Source: Natronococcus sp. A-GB7
Lineage (GTDB): Archaea; Halobacteriota; Halobacteria; Halobacteriales; Natrialbaceae
NCBI RefSeq assembly: GCF_029688865.1
Contig: NZ_JARUKV010000034.1
Coordinates: 1 to 44,137 of the forward strand
DNA: 44,137 nucleotides
Direction of reading: 5' to 3'
The position numbers and the translations under genes are program-made. The stretch's first letter is position 1, and each line of letters starts with the position of its first letter. Of this stretch, positions 9,425 through 17,990 are shown piece after piece. The notes under the pieces are model-generated. The model saw only the letters and a list, made by a program, of their open reading frames with translations, searched no databases and had not been told where the DNA came from.

Positions 9425-9991
9425 GGGATGAGCGACTCACATTGGCACTCTGGCAGCCGGTATATATGTGGACCAGGGCCGATGACTAGATACTGCAACG
9501 CGCCTTGGTGCATATATTGTAATTCTATCGTCATTCCCGGCGAGGATGAGATTGAGCATGATGTAGTGGTTAAACGATCTGTCTTGATACCATTCAGGAC
9601 CGTGGCTGACGATGGGGGATGCCAAATACGAAGCTCCTCATAGACCCAGTCCCAGTTGATACGATGGTGTTATTGCCAGACTGAATCGACCCGATGGCCT
9701 TGGTTTGGTGCTTGTACGTTTCGATGGGCTCGCCGCTGCGTCCAGTGAAGACGTCAAGTACTCCCTCGTGTAGTACGCCGTTCTCAACGAGATGGTTGAG
9801 CTTCGGCCCCTGCTGGAAACGGTGGTTCAGCTGGACGAACGGCTTCTTGTAAAGGATGATCCCGACTGCATACGATCCTCAACTTAGGCGTCGATAGTAT
9901 CGTCGGCGACGTTCTGGAACGTCTCAACGTAGGAGCGAGACGAATGCTGGACGCCGCCCAGTGCGTCAAAGGGTTTGATTCAGAAACTCAT
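9425..9991 (-). pseudogene. degenerate duplicate of the helicase 5' end
   Basis: Starting with an ATG at 9991 that overlaps the methyltransferase stop (ATGA), the minus strand reads MSF-stop-IKPFDALGGVQ, then YVETFQNVADDTID. Later frames give EYLTSSLDAAASPSKR-like and VSTGTGS segments. These match the intact helicase's MSTRLNPFDALDEVQ, YVETFQNVDDDVIG and Walker A region. After FGIPIVSH there is a deletion to a piece like NYVMLDYILTRHED, ending with VHIYTGCQSAN, which matches the DEVH box region. In-frame stops and frameshifts make it dead. It occupies the position that a coupled helicase gene would have had. The remaining 9214-9424 is the leader of the intact helicase; I see no convincing TATA box there. 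Confidence 0.75.
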
Positions 9992-12900
9992 TGGTCCTCT
10001 TCGGATGTATCAGAAACTCTCGTAGATAGCTCTTCAAATCGCTTCTTGATCTCTTCGCGGGTACGGAAGTAACCATGTTCCTTGTTGTCTTTTCTCTGTA
10101 TCTGCTCGAAGATGCTAAATACCTGGTCAATGTCCCCTACCGAAAGCCCATACATATGGCAAATGAGGGCTTCTAACTCGAAGCGGATTTCTTCTCTTTG
10201 GTTCCCTTTCGGTGATGAAAAGGAGTATGGATTTGAAACCCCAACTTCCTCCATATAGCTATCCAAGTTATCCGAATTGCACGCAAGACGAGTGACTAAC
10301 CCAACAATCCGACGACCTATGGGGTCCCCATCGAACTTGACCTCTTCAAATCGGCTCGGATCGGGTACAGGTAGTTGTTTGATTATGAACTGACTGAGAT
10401 GGGTTCCTCCTACCTTTTGGCGAGCGACATAATCGAGGGTGTAAGAGTTCATGCAGGCCATCATCAACGCCGCCTCTCTTGCATCCAATCCGAGGATGTG
10501 ATTCATTGTATGGACGGTGGGAGCGTCTGGCAAGAGAGAACAGATAGCTGTACGCTCATCCGTAGCCCTCGTAATATCTCTCAGTGCCATATGCCATGGC
10601 GCACGGAATTTTTCCTCATAGACCTCCTTCTTAAGCCAATAGCGCGGTAGAACCGAGAACGTGGGATCATCTTTCTCCTCAGTAGAGACTTTTCTTGGAT
10701 CATTACCGTCTATTTCTTGGTCATGCGTTGCAAACCGATGGTCATACTGATGAAAGAATTTTGACTCATATATTGGGAGGTACTCCTCGTCACCACTAAC
10801 AAATCGATTCCGATCGTCCAACTCCAAGTCCTCTTCGGATAGTTCCTCATATGTATAGAAGAGCCCCGAGTCATTAGATTTGTTAAACATGACACTAAGG
10901 TTGACTCCCCAAGGATCACCGCATTTTTTCTCTTCAATCTTGAGTGCGCCCGTGTTTTGATACAGTTTTAGGGTTAGTTCTGCGTCCTCCTCATTATCGA
11001 ATGTTGGACAGTTTTTGGTGTTTGGATTAATGAGGCTAATATCCCTCTTCGAAAGCTGGTATTTCTTTTCTTGGTCATGTAGTTGGTCAATACTTGTCAA
11101 GTTGAATGCGAGATCAAAGTGGTTCTGTGGAAGTTCGCGCCCAGCAATAACAAGCAAGCAGAATTTAAACTGACCGTGAACGTCTTGGAAAATCCGATTC
11201 TTGTTATCGAATCCATATAGTGAGTCTAATCGTTGATTTTCAACCAGCTTTCTGAAGAAGTCCTGTGTAGATGAATCTGTAGCAATACCGGTCGGGGATA
11301 CCAGTCCCGCTTTCCCGCTTGGGGATACGTTATCAGTCGCGAACCCAGCAAAGAGCGCATATGTATTCACATACCCCTTACTTGATTCTGGATACCGTCC
11401 ACTTTCTTTGAAGAACTTCGTTTGTTGGTCGATTCTCTGTACTTCGTTCTCCCAGTCCTCATGTAATTCTGGGTTCTCTTCTTTCAGCTCCTCTATAAGA
11501 TTCAAACGCTTGGATTTTGTTTCAGCCTTCGCGATTTTGGGAGCTGTCACTGCAAAGAACTCTACGGCCTCGAGCGAGACTCGATCCCAGGGCGGATTGC
11601 CGAGAATACAGTCAAATCCACCATCATTGTAGACGCTCGGATACTCAATTGGCCAATGGAAGAAACTGTTTTTTTCAGCGATCTTCGAAGCCCGATTGAT
11701 CATTGCCTCCAAATCATCGGAGAGGTCTTCATCACGGCGGACTTGATCGATCGTTTTTGGAGTAGGATGTTCTCCGGGAGTATCCCTATGCATAGGCCAG
11801 AAGAAAGCCGATGTCCATAGGTCGTAGACCTGTTTTTGTTGCTGGTAAGTCTCACTCTGCTTGAATTCCTTATAGAGTCTTTCCTTCTTGTGGACGTCTT
11901 CCTTAGTATCCTCTTCTATGGAATCAAGCTCTTCAGCGAGACTTCGATACTCCTCCACCCCTTGTCCAAAAGAGGCAAGAGATTGATTACCCTCAGTTCT
12001 ACGCTGTTTATTTTCTTTTCTGACTCGCTTTCGGAGTTCATTGCCGATATGCCACTTTCGTCCACTAGACGTCTCGTATGCATCGACTGGAATCTCTGCA
12101 TCAACTAAATCAGGAGTCGTACCGAGGAGGGAGTTACCTTGCTTGATACGATGATCCAAGAAGCTTAATGGCTTATCCTCAACTGCCGAGTTAATCCAAA
12201 GGCTAGCTTTTGCCAGTTCGACAGCCATTGGGTTGAGGTCAACACCGTAAATGCAGTGTTGCACTACGGAGCGTCTGGATTGTCGAATTGTTCGTTCGTC
12301 AGGATACAAGGAATCAGAACGAATCTCGGCAAGTCGTTGCCCTAGGAAGTTATTTGCCGCAATGAGAAAAGCACCGCTACCACAGGCGGGGTCACAGACC
12401 GTAATCTCCAACAACTGTTGTTCTTGGACCTCAGTAGAAGCATCATTGTTCACTCTATCCTCCACTACGGGCTTGAGAGAGCTTTGGATGAGTTCGTCAA
12501 CAAGACCAGGATCAGTGTAGTAACTCCCAGTCTCTTTACGCTCCATCCCCCGATCATCAAGATAGAATGATCCAGAAGTGATGGTTCGGTCTTCGAGTTC
12601 GATGACAGTCTCTGCAAGCTGTGGCGTGAACTCCAGTAGGCTTTCGTACACCGCACCGATCTCTTCGACGCCCAGATCGGCGTACGAGATGCGCTGCTGG
12701 TAGCCGCCTTGCTCGATATGGGTTAGGTCATGGACCGCACTCAGAAGCTTCTCATTCGGGCACTTAGCGTCCAGAATAAACTCCAGGTTGTCGTTGTCGA
12801 ACAGAGCCCCATTGTAGCCGGGAACCCCCAGCGAGTTGTCGCCCTCGCCGACGAGGCGGAAGGTCACTTTCAACCCTTCCCAAAAGTCCACATTCCTGTC

Positions 12901-13974
12901 GCCACCCTTGCCCTCTTCGGCCCGCTCACGGAGCTTCGTGATACTGTACTCTTCCGTATAGAGACTGTCCCGCTGGGACATCATACCCCTCTGCTCGGTG
13001 AACATCAGGAACAGCAGTCGATAGACGACGTAGAGCAGGTCCTGGTAGTAGTCTTCAGCAGCGTCCTGTCCATTTTCTTCCAGTGCTTTCTTGATTTCGG
13101 CATCGAGGAACCCGTTCCCGAGCGTCTCTAGGGCACTAACAACGTTCTCCTGAAGATCCTGTCCGACCTTCACACCCGTCGAAAGAGCAATCTGATAGAG
13201 TCGTTCAAGCGGGGTCTCGCCTTCGTCGTCTTCGTCTGCAACTACGGGTTCGATGAACCGCGAGGCGTGGCACAAGCGGTAGAGCGTCCGGAAGTCTCCG
13301 TAGTTGCGGTTTGTGAATATGTTCTCCAGGTCGAACTCGACGTATCCTCGGGTGTAGGTATGGTAGTAGTCCCGAAGGAGCCGTAGTTTCAGTCCATCAG
13401 TAACCACACTCCACTGTAAGTCGCTATTCGCGTTCAGATAGGTCTGCAGCTCGTCATGTGGGCTTTTTCCGTTCGACCCCTTGTGGTCGCCGTCGTCAAG
13501 GGGGTTCTCAGGGTCGGGTTGCACCATGTGCAGGACTGGCGGTATCGCGTCCGGCGTGTCGTACGTGGCTTGCACCGGCTCTTTGGATGCCCAACCCAAA
13601 TAATCAGCCTTCAGCGTCACGCCATCGGCCGTCATGTCAGCCTGATGTGACCCGGGGCTGAAACCCAACTCTTCGAAGAGTCGTCTGCTCCACTTCGAGC
13701 GCACCTCTGAGGTGTCCATCTTGAAGACAGCGTTGTCACGGCTGATTTCGTCCCACCGCTCTACAAGTTCGTCCCAGGCGTCGCTCACCCGACTCTCGAT
13801 AGTAGTATCGGTCGACGGGGTATCAGTTCCGGGGAACGCGAACGTCTCGGGCTTGACCGCGTCTTCACTACACTGTTCATCCCGGAGTTTGTGAAGAAGC
13901 TGTTCGGTCATTAAGCCCCCGCTGGGCTCGATGAACGTCGTTTCGTCTCGTCGTCGTTGGGTCTGCTGGCTCAT
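9988..13974 (-). CDS. large Eco57I-type adenine methyltransferase, copy 2 of a tandem pair
   Basis: At 1328 residues this has the architecture of DISARM DrmMI, BREX PglX and type IIG enzymes. A ~500-residue N-terminal region precedes motif I (DPACGSGAFLIA, ~527-538) and motif IV (NPPW, ~791-794), then a long target-recognition half. It closely resembles the upstream gene over its first ~600 residues; for example NIFTNRNY, GAVYESLLEFTPQ and YLDDRGMERKETGSYYT occur in both. Beyond that the two diverge, mainly after the catalytic motifs. Base composition changes with this: 35 of 60 bases are G/C in the line at 13201, but only 25 of 60 at 10801. The start overlaps the preceding stop (ATGA), implying translational coupling. 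Likely role: host-DNA marking for the helicase system. A nuclease role is not supported. Confidence 0.87.
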   Translation of the reverse strand: MSQQTQRRRDETTFIEPSGGLMTEQLLHKLRDEQCSEDAVKPETFAFPGTDTPSTDTTIESRVSDAWDELVERWDEISRDNAVFKMDTSEVRSKWSRRLFEELGFSPGSHQADMTADGVTLKADYLGWASKEPVQATYDTPDAIPPVLHMVQPDPENPLDDGDHKGSNGKSPHDELQTYLNANSDLQWSVVTDGLKLRLLRDYYHTYTRGYVEFDLENIFTNRNYGDFRTLYRLCHASRFIEPVVADEDDEGETPLERLYQIALSTGVKVGQDLQENVVSALETLGNGFLDAEIKKALEENGQDAAEDYYQDLLYVVYRLLFLMFTEQRGMMSQRDSLYTEEYSITKLRERAEEGKGGDRNVDFWEGLKVTFRLVGEGDNSLGVPGYNGALFDNDNLEFILDAKCPNEKLLSAVHDLTHIEQGGYQQRISYADLGVEEIGAVYESLLEFTPQLAETVIELEDRTITSGSFYLDDRGMERKETGSYYTDPGLVDELIQSSLKPVVEDRVNNDASTEVQEQQLLEITVCDPACGSGAFLIAANNFLGQRLAEIRSDSLYPDERTIRQSRRSVVQHCIYGVDLNPMAVELAKASLWINSAVEDKPLSFLDHRIKQGNSLLGTTPDLVDAEIPVDAYETSSGRKWHIGNELRKRVRKENKQRRTEGNQSLASFGQGVEEYRSLAEELDSIEEDTKEDVHKKERLYKEFKQSETYQQQKQVYDLWTSAFFWPMHRDTPGEHPTPKTIDQVRRDEDLSDDLEAMINRASKIAEKNSFFHWPIEYPSVYNDGGFDCILGNPPWDRVSLEAVEFFAVTAPKIAKAETKSKRLNLIEELKEENPELHEDWENEVQRIDQQTKFFKESGRYPESSKGYVNTYALFAGFATDNVSPSGKAGLVSPTGIATDSSTQDFFRKLVENQRLDSLYGFDNKNRIFQDVHGQFKFCLLVIAGRELPQNHFDLAFNLTSIDQLHDQEKKYQLSKRDISLINPNTKNCPTFDNEEDAELTLKLYQNTGALKIEEKKCGDPWGVNLSVMFNKSNDSGLFYTYEELSEEDLELDDRNRFVSGDEEYLPIYESKFFHQYDHRFATHDQEIDGNDPRKVSTEEKDDPTFSVLPRYWLKKEVYEEKFRAPWHMALRDITRATDERTAICSLLPDAPTVHTMNHILGLDAREAALMMACMNSYTLDYVARQKVGGTHLSQFIIKQLPVPDPSRFEEVKFDGDPIGRRIVGLVTRLACNSDNLDSYMEEVGVSNPYSFSSPKGNQREEIRFELEALICHMYGLSVGDIDQVFSIFEQIQRKDNKEHGYFRTREEIKKRFEELSTRVSDTSEEDQ

Positions 13975-16900
13975 TGTTCGATCACCTCTGTGGTCGTGAT
14001 GTCGTCCTGCATCTCTTCGAAGCGTTGCTTGATCTCGTCGCGAGTTCGGTAGTAGCCGTATTCGTCGAGCTCTTCATCGCGAATCTGTTCGAACGTCGAG
14101 AACAGACGCTCGAAGTCGGCGGCGTCGACGCCGTAGACGTGGGCCATGAGCGCCTCGAGCTCGAAGCGAACCTCTTCACGGGGACGGCCATTGGGCGTCG
14201 TGTAGGAGAAGGGCTCGCTGTCGTAGCCTGCCTCACGGGCGAATTCTTCGAGGTCGACGGCGTGGTAGGTGAGCTGGAGAGCCAGCTCCTTGATTCGGTC
14301 ACCGATAGGGGCGTCGTTGTAGCGTATTTGTTCGAAGCGTTCGGGATCCGGGATGGGGAGTTGCCGGGTTATAAAATTATTCAGGTGAGTACCACCTACT
14401 TTCTGCCGAGCGACGAAGTCCTGCGTATAGGAGTTGAAAGCGGCAATGAGCAGGAGCGCCTCATCGGCAGAGGGCCCACTGATATGGTTGAGCGAGTTTC
14501 CCGTTGCTGCCTCCGGAAGAATACAAAAGATCGCTGTACGGCGGTCTGTGGCCCGAGCGATTTCTCGGAGAACGACGTGCCAGTCCTGTCCTGACTTAGC
14601 GGCGTACTCGTCATAGGGGATCCAGTACCGCGGCGTCGCCAATTTATGCGGGTTATCCAACTCTTCCTTCTCAATCCTCGATGCGTCACCTTTGTCCATC
14701 TCATCCTTTGGTGAGGTCTCGAACGTAGAGAAGCGATGGTTATACTGGTGTGTCTGCTTTGACTCATACAGTCCGATAAGGTTCTCTTCGCCACATTCTA
14801 ACCGCTGCGCAGTTCGGTTGAAATCCCTTCCACGAAGATCTGCGTAACTCTCGAATAGCCCTGAATCATCAGACATATGGAACATCCGATGGATATTGGC
14901 TTCCCATGGATTGCCAGCATCATCATTCTCGACTACGAACGCTCCAATTGAATCGTGAATCTTGAGGATTAGCTCCGCGTCTTTTGCACTCTCGAAGGTC
15001 GGACAGTTCTTGGTGTTCGGGTTGATCCGCTCAATGTCATTTCGGGTGAGTTTGAAGCGGTTATCATCATCATTGTGGAGTTGCTCAACACGTGTGAGAT
15101 AGAAGGCGAGTTCGAACTCCTCTTGTGGATTGTCTTTACCTGTCTGGGCGAGTAGGCAGAACTTGTAACTACGATGTACTGCCGGGAAAATGCCTTTACT
15201 ATTTTCGAAGTCAAACAGAGACTTCAGCTGCTGCTCTTCCACAATCTTCTGGAAATACTCTTGGGTGCTCGCATCGGTCGCGATCCCAGTCGGTACAATC
15301 AGCCCGTTATAGCCGCGTGGAGAGGTGTTCTGGAGAGCTAACTCCGAAAAGACCGCATATGTATTCACGTTTCCTTGCCCGGTCAGCTCATATTTCCCAG
15401 AACTCCTGATGAATGAAGTTGTCTTCTCCAGTCCTTCAGAGACAGTCAAGTATTCTTCGTAGAGCTCAGGGTCCTCTTCCTCTAGCTCCTCAATCATCGC
15501 GTTACGCTTCGACGCCGTCGACGTATTCGCGATATCGGGGCGACTCACCGCAAAGAACTTCGCAGGCTCGAATCTGAGCCGCTCCCACGGTGGATTCGCC
15601 AACACACAGTCGAACCCACCTTTCTGATACACCAGTGGGAACTCGAGTTCCCAGTGGAAGAACGAGTGCGTCTCGCTGAACTCTCGAGCCAAGGCACACA
15701 TCTCTTCGATGTCGCTCTCGGGTTTCTCGAGATCGTGCGGGCCCTCCGTCCGAACTTTCTGAATCGCGCTCGGCGTCGGGTTCTCTGCGACGGAGCCGTC
15801 GAGCGGCCAGTAGAACGCCGCCGTCCAGACGTCGTGGGCGAGCCGTTCGGTCTTTAACGCCTGTGACTCCTCGAACTGCTCGTAGAGCTCGGCTTTGCGC
15901 TCGACGTCGCTAATCGCGTGCTCGTCAAGCCCCTCCAGCCGCTTCGCGATCTCGAGATGCTCCTGCTCGTCGTAGCCCATGGTGAGCGTCATCTGGGCTT
16001 GCGACTTGTCGGTGAACGTCTTGTTCTCCTCTCGAACACGCTTTCGAAGGTCGTTGCCGATATGCCAGTCGCGTCCCTTCGACGTCTCGTAGGCGTCGGC
16101 GGGCACTCCATCGGCAATTAGGTCCCTCGTCGCCCCGATGAGCGAGTTTCCCTGCTTGATGCGGTGGTCGAGGAAGCTGAGCGGCTGGTCTTTCACTGCA
16201 GAGTTGATCCAGAGACTGACCTTTGCCAGCTCGACGGCCATCGGGTTCAGGTCGACCCCGTACAAACAGTGCTGCACAACTGACCGTCGAGCCTCGCGTA
16301 CAACCTTCTTCTCGGGGTAGTCCGAGCCACTCCGGATCTTTGCGAGCCGTTTCCCGAGGTAGTTGTTCGCGGCGATAAGGAACGCGCCGCTCCCACAGGC
16401 GGGGTCGACGACGTCAATGCTCAAGAGCGCCTCTTCTTGCTCCTCCACCGACGCGTCCTCGTCGACGCGGTCGTCAACGGTGGGCTTCAGCGCGCTCTGA
16501 ATGAGCTCGTCGACCAGTTCGGGCTTGGTGTAGTAGCTCCCCGTTTCTTTGCGCTCCATCCCTCGGTCGTCGAGGTAGAACGTCCGGGAACTGACCTTCC
16601 GCTCTTCGATTTCGACAGCCGTCTCCGCATACTGGGGAGTGAACTCGAGCAGGCTCTCGTAGACGGCACCGATCTCGTCGACACCGAGGTCAGCGTAGGA
16701 GATTCGCTGCTGGTAGCCCTGCTGCTCAACGTGCGTTAGCTTGTGAATCGCGTCCAGTAGCGCGTGATTCGGACACACGGCGTCGTCGATGTAGGCCATC
16801 TTCGAGTCGTCGAAGAGCCCACCGTTGTACCCGGGAACGGACAGCACGCCGTCGTCGCGCCCCTGGCCGACGAGACGGAATGTAACCTGCAGTCCTTCCC

Positions 16901-17990
16901 AGAGGTCAACCTGTGTATCCCGTCCTGACGCTCGCTCGGATCGCTCTCGAAGCGTGCTGATGGAGTACTCCTCCGTGTAGAGGTCGCCACGGTCGGTCAT
17001 CATGCCGCGCTGCTCCGCAAAGAGTAAGAACAGGAGCCGGTAGACGACTCGCAGGAGACCCTGGTAGTACTCGTCAGCAACGTCCTGACCGCCTTCTTCG
17101 AGCGCCGTCCGAATCTCCGGCGTCAGGAATCCGTTCCCCAGAACCTCTAGTGCCTCGACGACGTTCGACTGAAGATTCTCGCCGACCTTGACACCGGTCG
17201 CGAGCGCTACTTGATACAGCGATTCCAGCGGCGACGTAGCGTCGTCCCCGTCGCCATCGACGATGAAACGCGAGGCGTGGCAGAGCCGGTAGATCGCCCG
17301 GAAATCCTCGTAATTGCGGTTGGTGAAGATATTCTCTAGGTCAAACTCCACGTACCCTCGCGTATACGTGTGGAAGTAGTCCCGCAGCAACCGGAGTTTC
17401 AACCCGTCCGTGACGATGCTCCACTGGAGATCAGTACTCGCGTTGAGGAAGGTCTGCAATTCGTCGTGCGGGCTTTTCCGGTTCGATCCATGGTGGTCCC
17501 CATCGTCCAGCGGGCGCTCCGGATCGGGCTGCACCATGTGGAGCAACGGTGGCGACGTCGCTGGGACATCTGCATCCGCATGTACGGCATCTTTCGGCGT
17601 CCAGCCCAGGTAATCGACCTTCGCCGTCACACCGTCGGCGGTCATGTCCGCCTGGTGGTGTTCTGGCGAGAACCCGAGTTCCTCGAAGAGGCGGCGGATC
17701 CATTTCGAGCGTGCCTCAGAGACATTCATCGAGAACACCGCATTGTCCCGACTAATCTCGTCCCACCGTTCGACAAGCTCCTCCCAGGCGGCGCTGATCT
17801 GCTCTTCAAGCTCGGTCTCAGAGGTCGGTGCTCCGACCGACCCGATTCCGAACGTCGAGGGCTGCACGGCGCTTTCGCTACAGGATTCGCCACGGAGCTT
17901 CGAGACCAACTGCTCGGTGAGGATTCCCCCACTGGGTTCGATGAACGTCGCGTCGTCCGGTCGATTGCGTTGTCGCAGTTGCTGGTTCAT
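13971..17990 (-). CDS. large Eco57I-type adenine methyltransferase, copy 1 of a tandem pair
   Basis: 1339 residues: motif I DPACGSGAFLIA at ~527-538, motif IV NPPW at ~796-799, and a C-terminal recognition half ending in a helical tail (EQIRDEELDEYGYYRTRDEI) shared with its paralogue. The N-terminal region has the order seen before Eco57I-like methylase domains (HHQADMTADG, then LHMVQPDPE, then LQTFLNAS, WSIVTDGLKLRLLRD). At the place where active nucleases show an E-x-K motif, neither copy has one, so I infer modification without cleavage. Its ATG shares one base with the helicase stop upstream (TAATG), and its own stop overlaps the next ATG, so helicase and both methyltransferases form one coupled operon. 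Two copies suggest two methylated targets. Confidence 0.88.
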   Translation of the reverse strand: MNQQLRQRNRPDDATFIEPSGGILTEQLVSKLRGESCSESAVQPSTFGIGSVGAPTSETELEEQISAAWEELVERWDEISRDNAVFSMNVSEARSKWIRRLFEELGFSPEHHQADMTADGVTAKVDYLGWTPKDAVHADADVPATSPPLLHMVQPDPERPLDDGDHHGSNRKSPHDELQTFLNASTDLQWSIVTDGLKLRLLRDYFHTYTRGYVEFDLENIFTNRNYEDFRAIYRLCHASRFIVDGDGDDATSPLESLYQVALATGVKVGENLQSNVVEALEVLGNGFLTPEIRTALEEGGQDVADEYYQGLLRVVYRLLFLLFAEQRGMMTDRGDLYTEEYSISTLRERSERASGRDTQVDLWEGLQVTFRLVGQGRDDGVLSVPGYNGGLFDDSKMAYIDDAVCPNHALLDAIHKLTHVEQQGYQQRISYADLGVDEIGAVYESLLEFTPQYAETAVEIEERKVSSRTFYLDDRGMERKETGSYYTKPELVDELIQSALKPTVDDRVDEDASVEEQEEALLSIDVVDPACGSGAFLIAANNYLGKRLAKIRSGSDYPEKKVVREARRSVVQHCLYGVDLNPMAVELAKVSLWINSAVKDQPLSFLDHRIKQGNSLIGATRDLIADGVPADAYETSKGRDWHIGNDLRKRVREENKTFTDKSQAQMTLTMGYDEQEHLEIAKRLEGLDEHAISDVERKAELYEQFEESQALKTERLAHDVWTAAFYWPLDGSVAENPTPSAIQKVRTEGPHDLEKPESDIEEMCALAREFSETHSFFHWELEFPLVYQKGGFDCVLANPPWERLRFEPAKFFAVSRPDIANTSTASKRNAMIEELEEEDPELYEEYLTVSEGLEKTTSFIRSSGKYELTGQGNVNTYAVFSELALQNTSPRGYNGLIVPTGIATDASTQEYFQKIVEEQQLKSLFDFENSKGIFPAVHRSYKFCLLAQTGKDNPQEEFELAFYLTRVEQLHNDDDNRFKLTRNDIERINPNTKNCPTFESAKDAELILKIHDSIGAFVVENDDAGNPWEANIHRMFHMSDDSGLFESYADLRGRDFNRTAQRLECGEENLIGLYESKQTHQYNHRFSTFETSPKDEMDKGDASRIEKEELDNPHKLATPRYWIPYDEYAAKSGQDWHVVLREIARATDRRTAIFCILPEAATGNSLNHISGPSADEALLLIAAFNSYTQDFVARQKVGGTHLNNFITRQLPIPDPERFEQIRYNDAPIGDRIKELALQLTYHAVDLEEFAREAGYDSEPFSYTTPNGRPREEVRFELEALMAHVYGVDAADFERLFSTFEQIRDEELDEYGYYRTRDEIKQRFEEMQDDITTTEVIEQ

